From contig NZ_WOTD01000014.1 of assembly GCF_011516885.1 (NCBI RefSeq), forward strand, positions 1 to 61,488: DNA of 61,488 nt. The letters run 5' to 3'. The translations under genes and the position numbers were made by a program. The stretch comes from Acetobacter lambici (GTDB lineage: Bacteria > Pseudomonadota > Alphaproteobacteria > Acetobacterales > Acetobacteraceae). Below, piece by piece: positions 1 through 8,402 of this stretch (position 1 is the first letter of the stretch; each line of letters starts with the position of its first letter). The notes under the pieces are model-generated. The model was not told where the DNA came from and ran no database searches. It saw only the letters and a list, made by a program, of their open reading frames with translations.

Positions 1-94
1 TGTGAAGGACTACGAACAGCGGATCGACGTCGCAGAGGCCATGATCCACATCGCCATGGGAAGCCTCATGCTACGCCGAAACGCTCATCCGTGA
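1..94 (+). CDS. IS5-family transposase, C-terminal fragment (5' end outside window)
   Basis: Reading from base 2, the frame gives VKDYEQRIDVAEAMIHIAMG followed by about ten more residues and TGA at 92-94. This resembles the C-terminal helix (KD-E-x-R-I...AMIHIAMGSLMLRR) of DDE transposases of the IS5 family. The DDE residues lie upstream of the window. The call rests on a short stretch, and the sub-group is not certain. Confidence 0.65.
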   Translation, partial: VKDYEQRIDVAEAMIHIAMGSLMLRRNAHP

Positions 95-110
95 ATTTCC
101 AAAAGGGCTC
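1..110 (+). mobile_element. Right end of an IS5-family insertion sequence (partial)
   Basis: The window opens inside an insertion sequence. The transposase reading frame stops at 94 and is followed by a short tail ending GGGCTC at 110, then TTA at 111-113. Read outward, the terminus begins GAGCC, the same five bases as the IS at the other end of the window. TTA fits the TNA target duplication expected for IS427/IS1031-like members of the IS5 family. The other end of this element lies outside the window, so the duplication cannot be confirmed. Confidence 0.65.
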
Positions 111-630
111 TTACCTCTGTGCCGCCATAACGGTATGACAGAGTCTTACCATCTTTGGACAGGCTGTAATCGGCAGTTATTTCCAGTTTACCATTCCGTT
201 TAACTACAAGATGGTAATTATAGTCATCAGTTTTTGTAAAATACACGACATTGAACGGAATTGAACCTCCTTGGCTATGGTATTCAACTGCGGGTGTCCC
301 ATCCACCTGTGCAGCCCAGTGGCCAGAGCTGAATTGACCTTTTGCATTCAGCGTCATGAAAGAAACGAGGACTTTTCCTCCTTCGGTATAGGAAAAAAAG
401 CGCAACGCTTTGCGCGGTGGCGGGTCTGTATAATGAGACGCCGCAATGTCTGCCTTCCACGGCCCAAGCAAAGCGTTTGGCACCTGCTGGAGCGCATCTG
501 TACCATGCCACGGTTCCTCTGCCGCGTGGGCAGTGGGGGTAACATGCGCCATGGCAAGAGCCAAAAACATGGCCACCCCAACCTTGGGTGACAAAAAGCG
601 GAATATGGAAGCTTTCGTGTTCATATCCAT
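85..630 (-). CDS. Secreted protein of unknown function, 3' end replaced by IS sequence
   Basis: The ORF has 181 codons. The N-terminus has a basic start, a hydrophobic stretch (about residues 17-31) and a likely AHA-type signal peptidase site near residue 36, so it is probably exported to the periplasm. The mature part has repeated beta-strand-like segments (KVLVSFMTL, YNYHLVVK, LEITADYSL, LSYRYGG), suggesting a small beta-rich or lipocalin-like fold. I recognise no family. The insertion sequence ends at 110, so the last eight codons and the stop at 85-87 come from the IS. The native C-terminus is lost, probably only the final residues, because the beta pattern looks nearly complete. Whether the hybrid protein is functional is unknown. 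Confidence 0.6.
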   Translation of the reverse strand: MDMNTKASIFRFLSPKVGVAMFLALAMAHVTPTAHAAEEPWHGTDALQQVPNALLGPWKADIAASHYTDPPPRKALRFFSYTEGGKVLVSFMTLNAKGQFSSGHWAAQVDGTPAVEYHSQGGSIPFNVVYFTKTDDYNYHLVVKRNGKLEITADYSLSKDGKTLSYRYGGTEVRALLEIHG

Positions 631-713
631 TATGGCTCCAGGTTATTGCGGATCGTAGCATGCTCCACGACGGCTCAGATGCCGTGGCGAAGTGTCAGCC
701 TTTAGCGGCAATG

Positions 714-2714
714 CTATATCCTGTTATAATAACCGTAATTATGAGGGACGATCTCTTCTACAGCACGGAATGCCTGATCAATGGCGGTATTACATAAGTC
801 CTGACCAGATGCGTCACTATTAGCGATGGAAATCCGGCCAAACCGTCGGCGGGCTATTTCGCAGGGTTGCTCGCCAGTAGGGCTGGGGGGATCAAACAGA
901 GAGTTCTGCGCCATGGCAAAACCGTGCGGCCAACGGTTAACGGTAATGCCCATAATGTCGCGTGCGGCGTCAAAACCATAAGGCCCAAGAGCGTCGTTCA
1001 TCTGGCTGCGGACGGCGCGTTCAAATGTTGCAAATGGTGTTTGCAGTAGCCCCATTCGTACCATTCTGAACTGTTCTTGCATGCTCAGCTTGTCCGGCAT
1101 GTCATACCCCAGAATAGTTCGGGTCATGGTTTCGTTATTTAGAATACCCGAGTTGGTGCCGGTCATAAATGTTACAAGAACACCTTTCTTTGGGTCCATA
1201 TCGGGGATGCCATCATTCTTTGCCCACGGAACATCCAGCGCAAAACTGGCAAAGAACCGTGTTGGTGTATCCACGCGGTTGACGCCAGCTTTTTGGAAGG
1301 CTTCCCAATTCCGTATCAGAACAGTGGTAATCTGGTTGGCGGCTCGGACGGCTTTGTGCTGGGCGGTTTTTTGTTCCTCGGGCATTTCCGGGCACAAATA
1401 GGGGATCATGTTGTTGTTGCCAGCAAGAATAACATTCTTGCCCATAACGCGAAGGCACTTGCCATCCCGGATGTAATCAACTGCAACCTGACGTGTATCG
1501 GGCTCGAATAGTCCCACAGGTTCTGGGCCAACATGTTGAACCCGCACAGCAATACTGCTCAGCCGGATGCGGGCGGGTGCCGTGGGGCGGTCAAGCGTGT
1601 CGTAGAGAACCCGTGTTGTTTCCAGTGATTGCCATGTTCCCTGTGGTAAGGCCTGTGGCACCAGTTCACGCACCATAAGGCGCGCCAGATCAGAATTGCC
1701 TGCGGGCAAATGAAAGTCTGCTGCCGCACTCTGGGGGGATTCAGGCGAATAGGGGGCGCGTTCCACTCCCAGTGTTGAAAAACCGGGAGCATAGCGGAAA
1801 TAGGCAAACCATGCGCTGGAAGCTGTTTTGCTCAGGCACCACACACCAGGTAGCCATGGCAGGGTTTCTGGCGCGACTTTTACATAATCCAGTAGATACT
1901 GCTTGTAAGTGATGGTTTGCAGGCGCTGGATTTTCTGCTCCTTTGTCATGCCTGCCATATAGTCAACCGTGCCATGGTAGACAGCGATCAGATCCTGCCT
2001 TACGCGCGGTGGCAGTTGCGCTGTTTGCAGGAACTCCAATGTCGGATCGGTAAACCGAACATGTGGGTAAAGTTTTCCATCGCCCCCACTCTCATGCGGG
2101 AGAAAGCTGGCTGGTCGCAGCCCTAACTGGGCAAAAGGATTGGTTTCCTTACGTTTTATCGTAAAGTCCGCGCCAAGACTTTTGACAAATGCCTTGGTAT
2201 TTTCTGTCCACTGGTCAGGTGCGACAAAATAAGCCGATCCCCCGGTGGTCATAAGAGTACGCCCATCGCTGACGAATTCGTTGCGTTTGGCGTGCCCCCC
2301 AAAATCATCATGGTTGTCTAGCACCAGAACCCGTGTATCCGCGCCAAAACGCCGACGGTAGAGGCATGCCGCAGCCAGACCGCTCAGGCCACCGCCCACC
2401 ACAACGAGGTCATAGGTCTCGCCTGTTGGCAGGGGGGCTGGGTATGGGGCGCCGTCTCGGCGTGCATGTGCCGCCTCGAATGCTCCGGGATGCGCGCCAC
2501 GCATGCCATTGCGTAAGGGGGGGTAGGTCGTGGCAGAAACCGGAGTTTGCGTGGCATGATTGGTGAGAGGAGACGGCTTTGCGGTCTCCTTCGCCGCTTG
2601 AGCCATATGTGATCGCGCCAGAGACGCTCCAAGTGCTGCTGCGGTCACGCCGTGGATCATATCACGACGTGAAATTGCGACACCCATGCCCAGCTTTTTA
2701 TCGCTATTTTTCAT
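714..2714 (-). CDS. Tat-exported FAD-dependent amine oxidase-like protein (spermidine dehydrogenase-like)
   Basis: A 666-residue flavoprotein. Residues 15-40 form a Tat signal (SRRDMIHGVTAAALGASLA), so it should be folded and exported with FAD. Around residue 104 is the dinucleotide-binding motif VVVGGGLSGLAAA, followed by an acidic strand end (VLVLDNHDDFGGHAKRNEF), typical of FAD-binding NAD(P)-binding-like oxidoreductases. The segment TTYPPLRNGMRGAHPGAFE before the FAD motif resembles the entry segment of periplasmic spermidine dehydrogenases and their paralogues, so oxidation of a polyamine or similar amine is plausible but not proven. It sits 50 bp downstream of a HAD hydrolase gene on the same strand, and the two are probably cotranscribed. 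The start has a weak GAGA ribosome site. Confidence 0.75.
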   Translation of the reverse strand: MKNSDKKLGMGVAISRRDMIHGVTAAALGASLARSHMAQAAKETAKPSPLTNHATQTPVSATTYPPLRNGMRGAHPGAFEAAHARRDGAPYPAPLPTGETYDLVVVGGGLSGLAAACLYRRRFGADTRVLVLDNHDDFGGHAKRNEFVSDGRTLMTTGGSAYFVAPDQWTENTKAFVKSLGADFTIKRKETNPFAQLGLRPASFLPHESGGDGKLYPHVRFTDPTLEFLQTAQLPPRVRQDLIAVYHGTVDYMAGMTKEQKIQRLQTITYKQYLLDYVKVAPETLPWLPGVWCLSKTASSAWFAYFRYAPGFSTLGVERAPYSPESPQSAAADFHLPAGNSDLARLMVRELVPQALPQGTWQSLETTRVLYDTLDRPTAPARIRLSSIAVRVQHVGPEPVGLFEPDTRQVAVDYIRDGKCLRVMGKNVILAGNNNMIPYLCPEMPEEQKTAQHKAVRAANQITTVLIRNWEAFQKAGVNRVDTPTRFFASFALDVPWAKNDGIPDMDPKKGVLVTFMTGTNSGILNNETMTRTILGYDMPDKLSMQEQFRMVRMGLLQTPFATFERAVRSQMNDALGPYGFDAARDIMGITVNRWPHGFAMAQNSLFDPPSPTGEQPCEIARRRFGRISIANSDASGQDLCNTAIDQAFRAVEEIVPHNYGYYNRI

Positions 2715-2764
2715 TTATGATCTCAACACCATGGATATCAAAGGGGGGGAGAGGAAAAAGAAAA

Positions 2765-3490
2765 TCAGCCTTCCATCATTTCTTTTTGATGTGCCTTGGC
2801 AAGTTCCATCATGGAATTAAAGCGGAAATCAATTTTGGGCATTGCCCCCGGGTCCATTGTCGCCCCAAATCCGTTCTGCGCGTGGCGGCGGTAGATCCAG
2901 CAAGATGTAAGCCCTGCTTTGTTGGCAGGCTGATGGTCGTGGAACAGGCTTTCTGCCGTGTGGAGCACATCGGAGGGAGCTAGTCCGATGTCGGCCAGAT
3001 ATTCCAGCATATATTCAAAATTACGCATGGATGGTTTATACGAACCAATATCCTCAGCAGTGTAAATGCCGTCAAATGCAATATTCAGCCGGGCATTACT
3101 GCCGCTGAAAGAGCGGGCATCGACATTGGAAAGGATAACCAGCTTGAAATGCTGCTTCAGATACGTTAGCGCCTCGGTGGAATCTGGAAAAGCAGGCCAG
3201 TTTGGAACAGAGTTTCCGTAATCCTGAGCCTCGGATACTGTATGAGAAACTCCCCATTCCTCCGCAAGGCGACGATAGACGCTGGATAAAATGGCAGGGT
3301 AGGGGCGGCCGGGGGTCCACTTTTGCTGGCGGGATTCATATTTTGCGTGGGCTTGCAGGATTTCGTCACGGCTGAGGGGTGTTTTCAACCGCGATGTCAA
3401 TGGCGTTAAGGCATTGATAATGCCTGTTTCCCAGTCGATTAGAGTTCCGTAACAATCAAAAGTCAGGACCTTAAAGTCTTTTAATTTCAT
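2765..3490 (-). CDS. Haloacid dehalogenase type II family hydrolase (HAD 1)
   Basis: About 242 residues from the chosen ATG. An ORF extending upstream to 3673 is rejected because GGAG lies six bases before this ATG and homology-like sequence begins here (KLKDFKVLTFDCYGTLIDW). HAD motif I is DCYGT with the nucleophile Asp, motif II is ILSNVD, and a later Lys/Asp region (YKPSMRNFEYML, HTAESLFHDH) completes the fold. These are features of L-2-haloacid-dehalogenase-like proteins, many of which act on other small substrates. It is the first of three such genes in the window, each beside a flavin-dependent oxidase. Its leader carries a 19-bp inverted repeat (3510-3563) and an operator-like dyad (3697-3729), suggesting specific control. 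Confidence 0.85.
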   Translation of the reverse strand: MKLKDFKVLTFDCYGTLIDWETGIINALTPLTSRLKTPLSRDEILQAHAKYESRQQKWTPGRPYPAILSSVYRRLAEEWGVSHTVSEAQDYGNSVPNWPAFPDSTEALTYLKQHFKLVILSNVDARSFSGSNARLNIAFDGIYTAEDIGSYKPSMRNFEYMLEYLADIGLAPSDVLHTAESLFHDHQPANKAGLTSCWIYRRHAQNGFGATMDPGAMPKIDFRFNSMMELAKAHQKEMMEG

Positions 3491-3509
3491 CATGTGCTCC
3501 ATCTCGTTG

Positions 3510-3563
3510 GAAAACATCCTTTTTCTTTTCTGATGATGACCAGGAAAGAAAAAGGATGTTTTC
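3510..3563 (-). repeat. 19-bp perfect inverted repeat in the leader of the HAD 1 gene
   Basis: Bases 3510-3528 are the exact reverse complement of 3545-3563, around a 16-base loop. In the HAD 1 transcript this makes a long hairpin ending about 20 bases before the start codon and close to the Shine-Dalgarno GGAG. The T-run after it on the minus strand is only four bases, so it is not a typical intrinsic terminator. Possible roles are an attenuator, a ribosome-site regulator, an mRNA stabiliser or a small mobile-repeat remnant. Confidence 0.8.
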
Positions 3564-3696
3564 TTGGTCTGCGGCATAGTGCGTTTTTTCTGATACGCTA
3601 CGTTGAGGATTGAGTGTTCCGCATCAGACAATCTCTTCATAACAAAACCACTGGGTATTTCTTTGCAAAGCATGGCATCAGCCGTTCGCTTCGTTC

Positions 3697-3729
3697 TATT
3701 ATATTCCGATAAAGAAACGAAATATAATA
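3697..3729. promoter_or_regulatory. AT-rich operator-like dyad upstream of HAD 1
   Basis: Half-sites TATTATATTCCG (3697-3708) and CGAAATATAATA (3718-3729) are reverse complements with one mismatch, separated by nine bases. The dyad overlaps a TATAAT-like box on the minus strand, as a repressor operator would. No regulator gene is adjacent. Confidence 0.35.
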
Positions 3730-3898
3730 TCGTTCATGTACCGTAAACGGCAGAATGTGGGGATTCCCGCCTGCTGATGGAGGAGGCGATTCCTAAATTT
3801 ACGGAATGACTGAATGGCTGAGCACGTTATGTGGCGGACCGTATGCTTGACGGTTATGCCCATAATCCATGCTGAGATGCCGGTTTGTGCATTATTTT

Positions 3899-3919
3899 CA
3901 GGGAGGCTGAAACTCCCTG
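3899..3919. terminator. Hairpin downstream of the MFS exporter gene
   Basis: CAGGGAG (3899-3905) pairs with CTCCCTG (3913-3919) around a seven-base loop, 17 bases past the MFS stop on the minus strand. The following minus-strand bases are AAAATAAT rather than a T-run, so termination is uncertain. Confidence 0.35.
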
Positions 3920-3935
3920 CGTAATTTGTCGGACT

Positions 3936-5150
3936 TTAACGTTTTTGTGGCATGTGCAGAACACGCCAGTTGCTAATTGCGCCCAAAAACAGCAGGAGGC
4001 TGGTTCCCAGAAAAGCAAAACGCATACTAATCTGCCCCCCGATGAAGCCACCGAGCAATGGCCCCACAACTTGCCCGACAAATTGCGCAGACACGGCATA
4101 ACCCAGAACAACACCGACAGAATGGTCTGGTACGTTATGCCGGATAACTGCCGTAACGCAGGGCATTAATCCTCCTAACGAAAGCCCCATCAAAAACCGC
4201 AATCCAATAAGCTGCCATCCTGCCGTCACAAAGGCTTGCGGTATCAGCAGTAAACTGGCGACGGCAAGGGCACTTACAATAATGACGCTATGGCCCTTTT
4301 TGTCGGCTACACGGCCAAGGTAAGAGGCTGACAGAACACTGCCTAACGCTGCTGCGGACATAACCAGTGCGGCAATAAGCGTCACACGGGTTGGGTCGAT
4401 AGTCAAAGATCTTATATAGAGTGTAATGATTGGCTCGATCGACATATTGGCCACCATCAGGAGTAAGCCTGTTCCAAGCATGGTGATCATGAGCGGTTTG
4501 TTTGGAATATCTGACCAGTGGATTCTGGTTTGTAAATGTTTTCTGGGCGGTGGCTGCGTCTCCCTTATCAGGAAAAGGGTCGCAAGAAACGCTATAAAAA
4601 TCAGACTGCCTGCGCCAATAAATGTCATGCGGATACCGACAAGTGGCGGTAAGAACCCTCCTACTAGAGGGCCGATCAGATTGCCCGCCATTACTCCCGA
4701 GGATAGGAGCCCCAACGCCCAGGCTGACTGACTGCGAGGTGCTTGTGATGCCACCAAAATCATGGCGCCAGATGAGTAGCCTCCGGCGATGCCTGCCAGA
4801 AGTCGCAATCCGACCAGTTGCCAGATCGTGGTGGCGCAACCCATGAGCGTTATGGTAATGGCCATTCCCAAACTGGCCCGCACAAGCATGGATTTGCGTC
4901 CGTACAGATCCCCCAGTCGTCCCCATACGGGTGCGACCACCCCGGCAGTTAGGTAAGTTGCTCCATAAGCAATGCCTGACCACTGGGCAATGTCTGCCTG
5001 CCCATCGATGCCAAGTTGTTCCACATATAATGGCAGGAACGGCAATATCAGTGTCATGGCGATCAAGGTTGCGAAAGAACCAAATAAGCAAACAACCAGA
5101 TTATGCCGCCAGTAGGGTTTCTGATATTCAGACTGAGTGTTATGATGCAT
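3936..5150 (-). CDS. MFS multidrug-type efflux transporter
   Basis: 404 residues, the usual length for a 12-helix drug:H+ antiporter. The N-terminal half carries the loop 2-3 motif GRLGDLYGRKSML (about residues 77-89), the MFS motif A, and helix 5 has GLLSSGVMAGNLIGPLVGGF, resembling the antiporter motif C. The second half repeats the pattern (ASYLGRVADKKGHSV, GQVVGPLLGGFIGG). It most resembles TetA/multidrug-resistance family exporters of small molecules across the inner membrane; the substrate is unknown. It is transcribed toward the HAD 1 / flavoprotein genes but separated from them by about 440 bp, so it is probably a separate unit. There is no strong Shine-Dalgarno before the start. Confidence 0.85.
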   Translation of the reverse strand: MHHNTQSEYQKPYWRHNLVVCLFGSFATLIAMTLILPFLPLYVEQLGIDGQADIAQWSGIAYGATYLTAGVVAPVWGRLGDLYGRKSMLVRASLGMAITITLMGCATTIWQLVGLRLLAGIAGGYSSGAMILVASQAPRSQSAWALGLLSSGVMAGNLIGPLVGGFLPPLVGIRMTFIGAGSLIFIAFLATLFLIRETQPPPRKHLQTRIHWSDIPNKPLMITMLGTGLLLMVANMSIEPIITLYIRSLTIDPTRVTLIAALVMSAAALGSVLSASYLGRVADKKGHSVIIVSALAVASLLLIPQAFVTAGWQLIGLRFLMGLSLGGLMPCVTAVIRHNVPDHSVGVVLGYAVSAQFVGQVVGPLLGGFIGGQISMRFAFLGTSLLLFLGAISNWRVLHMPQKR

Positions 5151-6084
5151 ACGGCCCAGTCAATTTTTAAAAGATTCACAGTTTTTATGGAATGAAAGAA
5201 AAATTTTTCTAGAAGATGGGCTAATCAAGGGTCAAGAAAAAAATAGTTTGAGTGCATGGGCAGCCCTCGGGGGATAGTGCTTTTGCCATTGACATGGCTC
5301 CATGTCTCGACAAGTTTTTGGATTGTTAAGTTATTGTATGTTCAGAAAACTAAGTTGCATCAGGTTTGTTGAGATGTTTTTCGTTTGACCTGAGCAAATA
5401 ACGCATGAGATTTTTACTGTGCGAGGAAGCGTACCGTATCTCGCCCTTCAATCATATATTCTATCCGGGGTATGTCCCCGCTCTTCCAGATAAGGAGCTG
5501 GCGTGGGTGCGAAGGCGTTCTTTGGACCTTGTTCGAGGGGCCTGCTACTTTACTGTTTCTTTACAACCGAACTCATCGATTGGCATGTCCTGTATTGGGG
5601 GTAAACCATGACAGGAATGTAAAGTAAGATTTTATGTGAAATAGAAATCACAAACATTCCCCGATCATCGTGGGTAAAAAACATCTCCATCGATACTGGT
5701 TATATTCAATGGGTACAGCGTCGATATACGGTTACTTTATCTCTAAATATCCAATTTCATCTCTACCGAAAGCGCTTATTATTTTTGGGGCGCAGGAGAC
5801 GATCTGCGCAGATCAGTTTGGGCACAATGTTAATGGGAACGGGCGTTTATGCCGCCTCATGTCCAGCCTCTACACATTCATGTGATTTTTGAAGAGATTG
5901 TTTGGGTAAATTAATGCATAAAAGTAATTTTCATGAGTTATAATAACAAGTTTTTATAAAAAATTCGTATGTATTTTCCGGAGTGAATTGTAGAGGCTGG
6001 TTAAGATACATATGCTATTAGATGCGGAAATGAAGGTCGTTTTTCCTCGCTATAACACGTAAAAACTCAGTGGGTTTCCGCACT
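5151..6084. other. Long AT-rich region without a convincing gene
   Basis: About 930 bp between the divergent MFS exporter and chemoreceptor genes. Two short open frames (5405-5611 and 5670-5885, +) have no ribosome site and no recognisable protein character. I find no tRNA, CRISPR or obvious IS end. It presumably carries the two divergent promoters; the size is unusual and may hide decayed genes or a small RNA. Confidence 0.5.
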
Positions 6085-7959
6085 ATGAAATTCGGTCTTG
6101 TTCAGAAAATTGTTTTAGCTACAACTATTTTTCTTTTTGTCTCTGCAATATGTGTGGTTGCGGAAGTGACGCATCTCGTGCGCGATGAGATGCAGCAGGC
6201 CTTGCTGGGCAAGTTGCATGCCGGAATGCGGGCAGCGGTGAGCCTTTTGCAACGGGATATGCCCGGAATCCATGTGACATGGAATGCTGATGGCACGATA
6301 CAGAGAATAACGGCCGATACCGTGCCATTGCCGGTCAATGGTCACGGTATGGCTGACGACATTTCACGCGTAACAGGCGGAAGAACCGTTCTGTTTGTCA
6401 CGGATAGTAACGGAACCGATTTTATACGCCGTATGATGAATGGAAGTGAGAGGGACCAGCGTTCTCTTGATACGCCGCTTGATCACAATGCTTCGTCTTA
6501 TAAAGCTATCGTGAAAGGGGACTCTTACGAAGGGCCTATGGTGCTTCTCGGTAGCAATTTTTACACGGTATATCAGCCTATTTTTTCCCCTGAAGGCAAG
6601 GTTAAGGGCGTGCTCAACGTTGCGATCAGAGGCGACGAGGCTGACGCCGTAATTAGTGGGTTTTTATGGACTCTCACACTGGTCTCGGCTGGAGTGATGC
6701 TTGTGGCCACCGTTGGCATGGGTGTGGTCACGGCATGGTTGCTGCGACCTTTGCCTGTGATCACCCAGTCTATGCGGGTTCTAGCTGAGGGAGATACAGC
6801 GACGCCGGTTTCGTATATAGAGCGCCGCGATGAAATCGGGACGATGGCCGGAGCAGTTGAAGTGTTCCGGCAGGCAGCAATTGACAAGGCTCGTCTGGAG
6901 AGTGAAGCAGCAGATGCACGTCGCAGGCAGGAATCTGAGCGTCGGGTTGCGCAGGAAAGAACTGAGGAAGCGGCGCGACAACTGAAGGTTGCAACGGACA
7001 GTCTGGCTGATGGACTACAGAAAATGGCGGGGGGAGACCTGTCCGTTCAGATTAGGACAAGATTTGCCCCCGATCTTGAACCTCTTCGAGAAAATTTTAA
7101 TCAGTCCATCGAACAACTGGCTGGCGCCTTTATGGGTGTTTCTGGCTCGGCGCATAGTATTGGCAACAGTACGCAGGAACTGGCAACGGCTGCGGATAAT
7201 CTTTCCCGTCGAACAGAGCAGCAGGCTGCTACTCTGGAAGAGACATCTGTCGCACTGACGCAGATCACACAACGCGTGCAGAAGACCACAGAGGAAACCC
7301 AGCACGCCCATAAAGTTGTTAACACCTCCCGTAAAGATGTTGACCATGCTGGAGTTGTGGTGGGGCAAGCTATTGATGCCATGTCCAGAATTGACGAATC
7401 ATCAAAAGCAATCTCCACAATTATCGGGCTGATCAACGATGTGGCGTTCCAAACCAATATTCTGGCCTTGAATGCCAGCGTGGAAGCCGCGCGGGCAGGT
7501 GATTCCGGGCGCGGTTTTGCTGTTGTCGCGTCTGAGGTGCGCCAACTGGCACATCGTTCGGCAGAGGCTGTGAAGGAGATATCGTCTCTGATCAACGGTT
7601 CAACCGAACAGGTCAAAGCCGGGGTTCTGTCCGTAAAGGAAACCGGGACCGTTCTACACCGAATTGTGGGGCAGGTGGGTGAGATTAGCGAACTGGTTTC
7701 GAATATTGCAACGGCAGCGCAGGATCAGGCGACCAGCATCATGCAGTTAAACGTTGCGATAACCAGTATGGAGCAGACAACGCAACAGAATGCAGCCGTG
7801 GCGGAACAAAGTGCTGCGGCTAGCCATAATCTGGCGATCATGTCCGGTGAATTGCAGAAACTTGTTGGTCGTTTTGAGCTGGGTAACATGATGCGACTGG
7901 ATAAAAAAGCGGGGCAATTGTCCAGTCGGCCGGTGTCTCTTCAGCTTGTTGCGGAATGA
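6085..7959 (+). CDS. Methyl-accepting chemotaxis protein with periplasmic Cache-like sensor
   Basis: About 624 residues from the ATG at 6085; the frame also opens at a GTG at 6070. Helix TM1 is about residues 5-25. A periplasmic domain of roughly 165 residues (ending SNFYTVYQPIFSPEGKVKGVLNVAI) has the shape of a single-Cache sensor, and TM2 is near 195-218. A HAMP segment follows (LLRPLPVITQSMRVLAEGD), then a coiled coil, a second HAMP-like segment (LADGLQKMAGGDLSVQI) and the cytoplasmic signalling hairpin. The hairpin tip is highly conserved (DVAFQTNILALNASVEAARA, GRGFAVVASEVRQLA). It should signal to CheA/CheW elsewhere, as no other chemotaxis gene is in the window. There is no C-terminal CheR pentapeptide. 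The ligand is unknown. Confidence 0.92.
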   Translation: MKFGLVQKIVLATTIFLFVSAICVVAEVTHLVRDEMQQALLGKLHAGMRAAVSLLQRDMPGIHVTWNADGTIQRITADTVPLPVNGHGMADDISRVTGGRTVLFVTDSNGTDFIRRMMNGSERDQRSLDTPLDHNASSYKAIVKGDSYEGPMVLLGSNFYTVYQPIFSPEGKVKGVLNVAIRGDEADAVISGFLWTLTLVSAGVMLVATVGMGVVTAWLLRPLPVITQSMRVLAEGDTATPVSYIERRDEIGTMAGAVEVFRQAAIDKARLESEAADARRRQESERRVAQERTEEAARQLKVATDSLADGLQKMAGGDLSVQIRTRFAPDLEPLRENFNQSIEQLAGAFMGVSGSAHSIGNSTQELATAADNLSRRTEQQAATLEETSVALTQITQRVQKTTEETQHAHKVVNTSRKDVDHAGVVVGQAIDAMSRIDESSKAISTIIGLINDVAFQTNILALNASVEAARAGDSGRGFAVVASEVRQLAHRSAEAVKEISSLINGSTEQVKAGVLSVKETGTVLHRIVGQVGEISELVSNIATAAQDQATSIMQLNVAITSMEQTTQQNAAVAEQSAAASHNLAIMSGELQKLVGRFELGNMMRLDKKAGQLSSRPVSLQLVAE

Positions 7960-8041
7960 ACTGCCTTGGAAGGTATTGGAGAGGCAAACTCTTGGATAGT
8001 GGCCCTACGGTCGAAAACAAGCGGCAATAAAGGAGGTAAGC

Positions 8042-8209
8042 ATGAAAACTCTCTCTCAGGTCACTGTGCTGCTTTTGACGGGATTGATGTTAGCGGCATG
8101 CACACACCGGCATCATCATGACCATCGACGCGATAGGGATAGAGGTGGGCCAAGTGATAGGACTAACATGAATACACACTTTGGGGGAGAGGCGGGCGAT
8201 AGATATTAA
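8042..8209 (+). CDS. Small His/Arg/Asp-rich lipoprotein
   Basis: 55 codons beginning 6 bases after a strong AAAGGAGG ribosome site. The N-terminus is a lipoprotein signal (hydrophobic LLLTGLMLAAC), with Cys20 as the lipidated residue, so the product should be membrane-anchored. The mature part is only about 35 residues, begins CTHRHHHDHRRDRDRGG and could bind metal ions. It lies 82 bp after the chemoreceptor gene on the same strand. Similar tiny lipoproteins are common in Alphaproteobacteria, but I cannot name a function. Confidence 0.7.
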   Translation: MKTLSQVTVLLLTGLMLAACTHRHHHDHRRDRDRGGPSDRTNMNTHFGGEAGDRY

Positions 8210-8240
8210 TCAGAAATATTCGTTCGCAAGAGTGCATTAT

Positions 8241-8271
8241 CAGCATGCGTTTTTGCTGAGAGCGCATGCTG
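8241..8271. repeat. Inverted repeat upstream of the oleate hydratase remnant
   Basis: CAGCATGCG (8241-8249) is the reverse complement of CGCATGCTG (8263-8271), with three more weaker pairs outside. There is no T-run on either side. It could terminate the lipoprotein transcript or act in the leader of the following gene. Confidence 0.35.
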
Positions 8272-8402
8272 GTGATCGTTCGGGTAGTCTGTCGGTTGTG
8301 CGAAGGGAATACGCGCAACAGGATCATGCGGGAACCAAGCAGGTTTTGGTCGGGTGTGGCATTACCGCAGGCCGTTCCCGGCTCTGAAAGACAGAATGTG
8401 CC

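Larger units (their letters stand above)
3494..3935. other. Non-coding region between HAD 1 and the MFS exporter gene
   Basis: About 440 bp without a convincing gene. It holds the 19-bp hairpin, the AT-rich dyad, and a small hairpin just after the MFS stop. An in-frame upstream extension of HAD 1 covers 3494-3673 but has no family resemblance or ribosome site. I take the rest as promoter and leader of the HAD 1 / flavoprotein unit. Confidence 0.5.

Noticed and set aside
2765..3673. A 302-codon version of the HAD 1 gene starting at 3673
   Set aside because: The extra N-terminal part is low-complexity, contains the 19-bp hairpin in its code and lacks a ribosome site; a good start with GGAG exists at 3490.
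5405..5885. Two short plus-strand open frames in the AT-rich gap
   Set aside because: No ribosome site, atypical composition and no recognisable protein features; probably chance frames.
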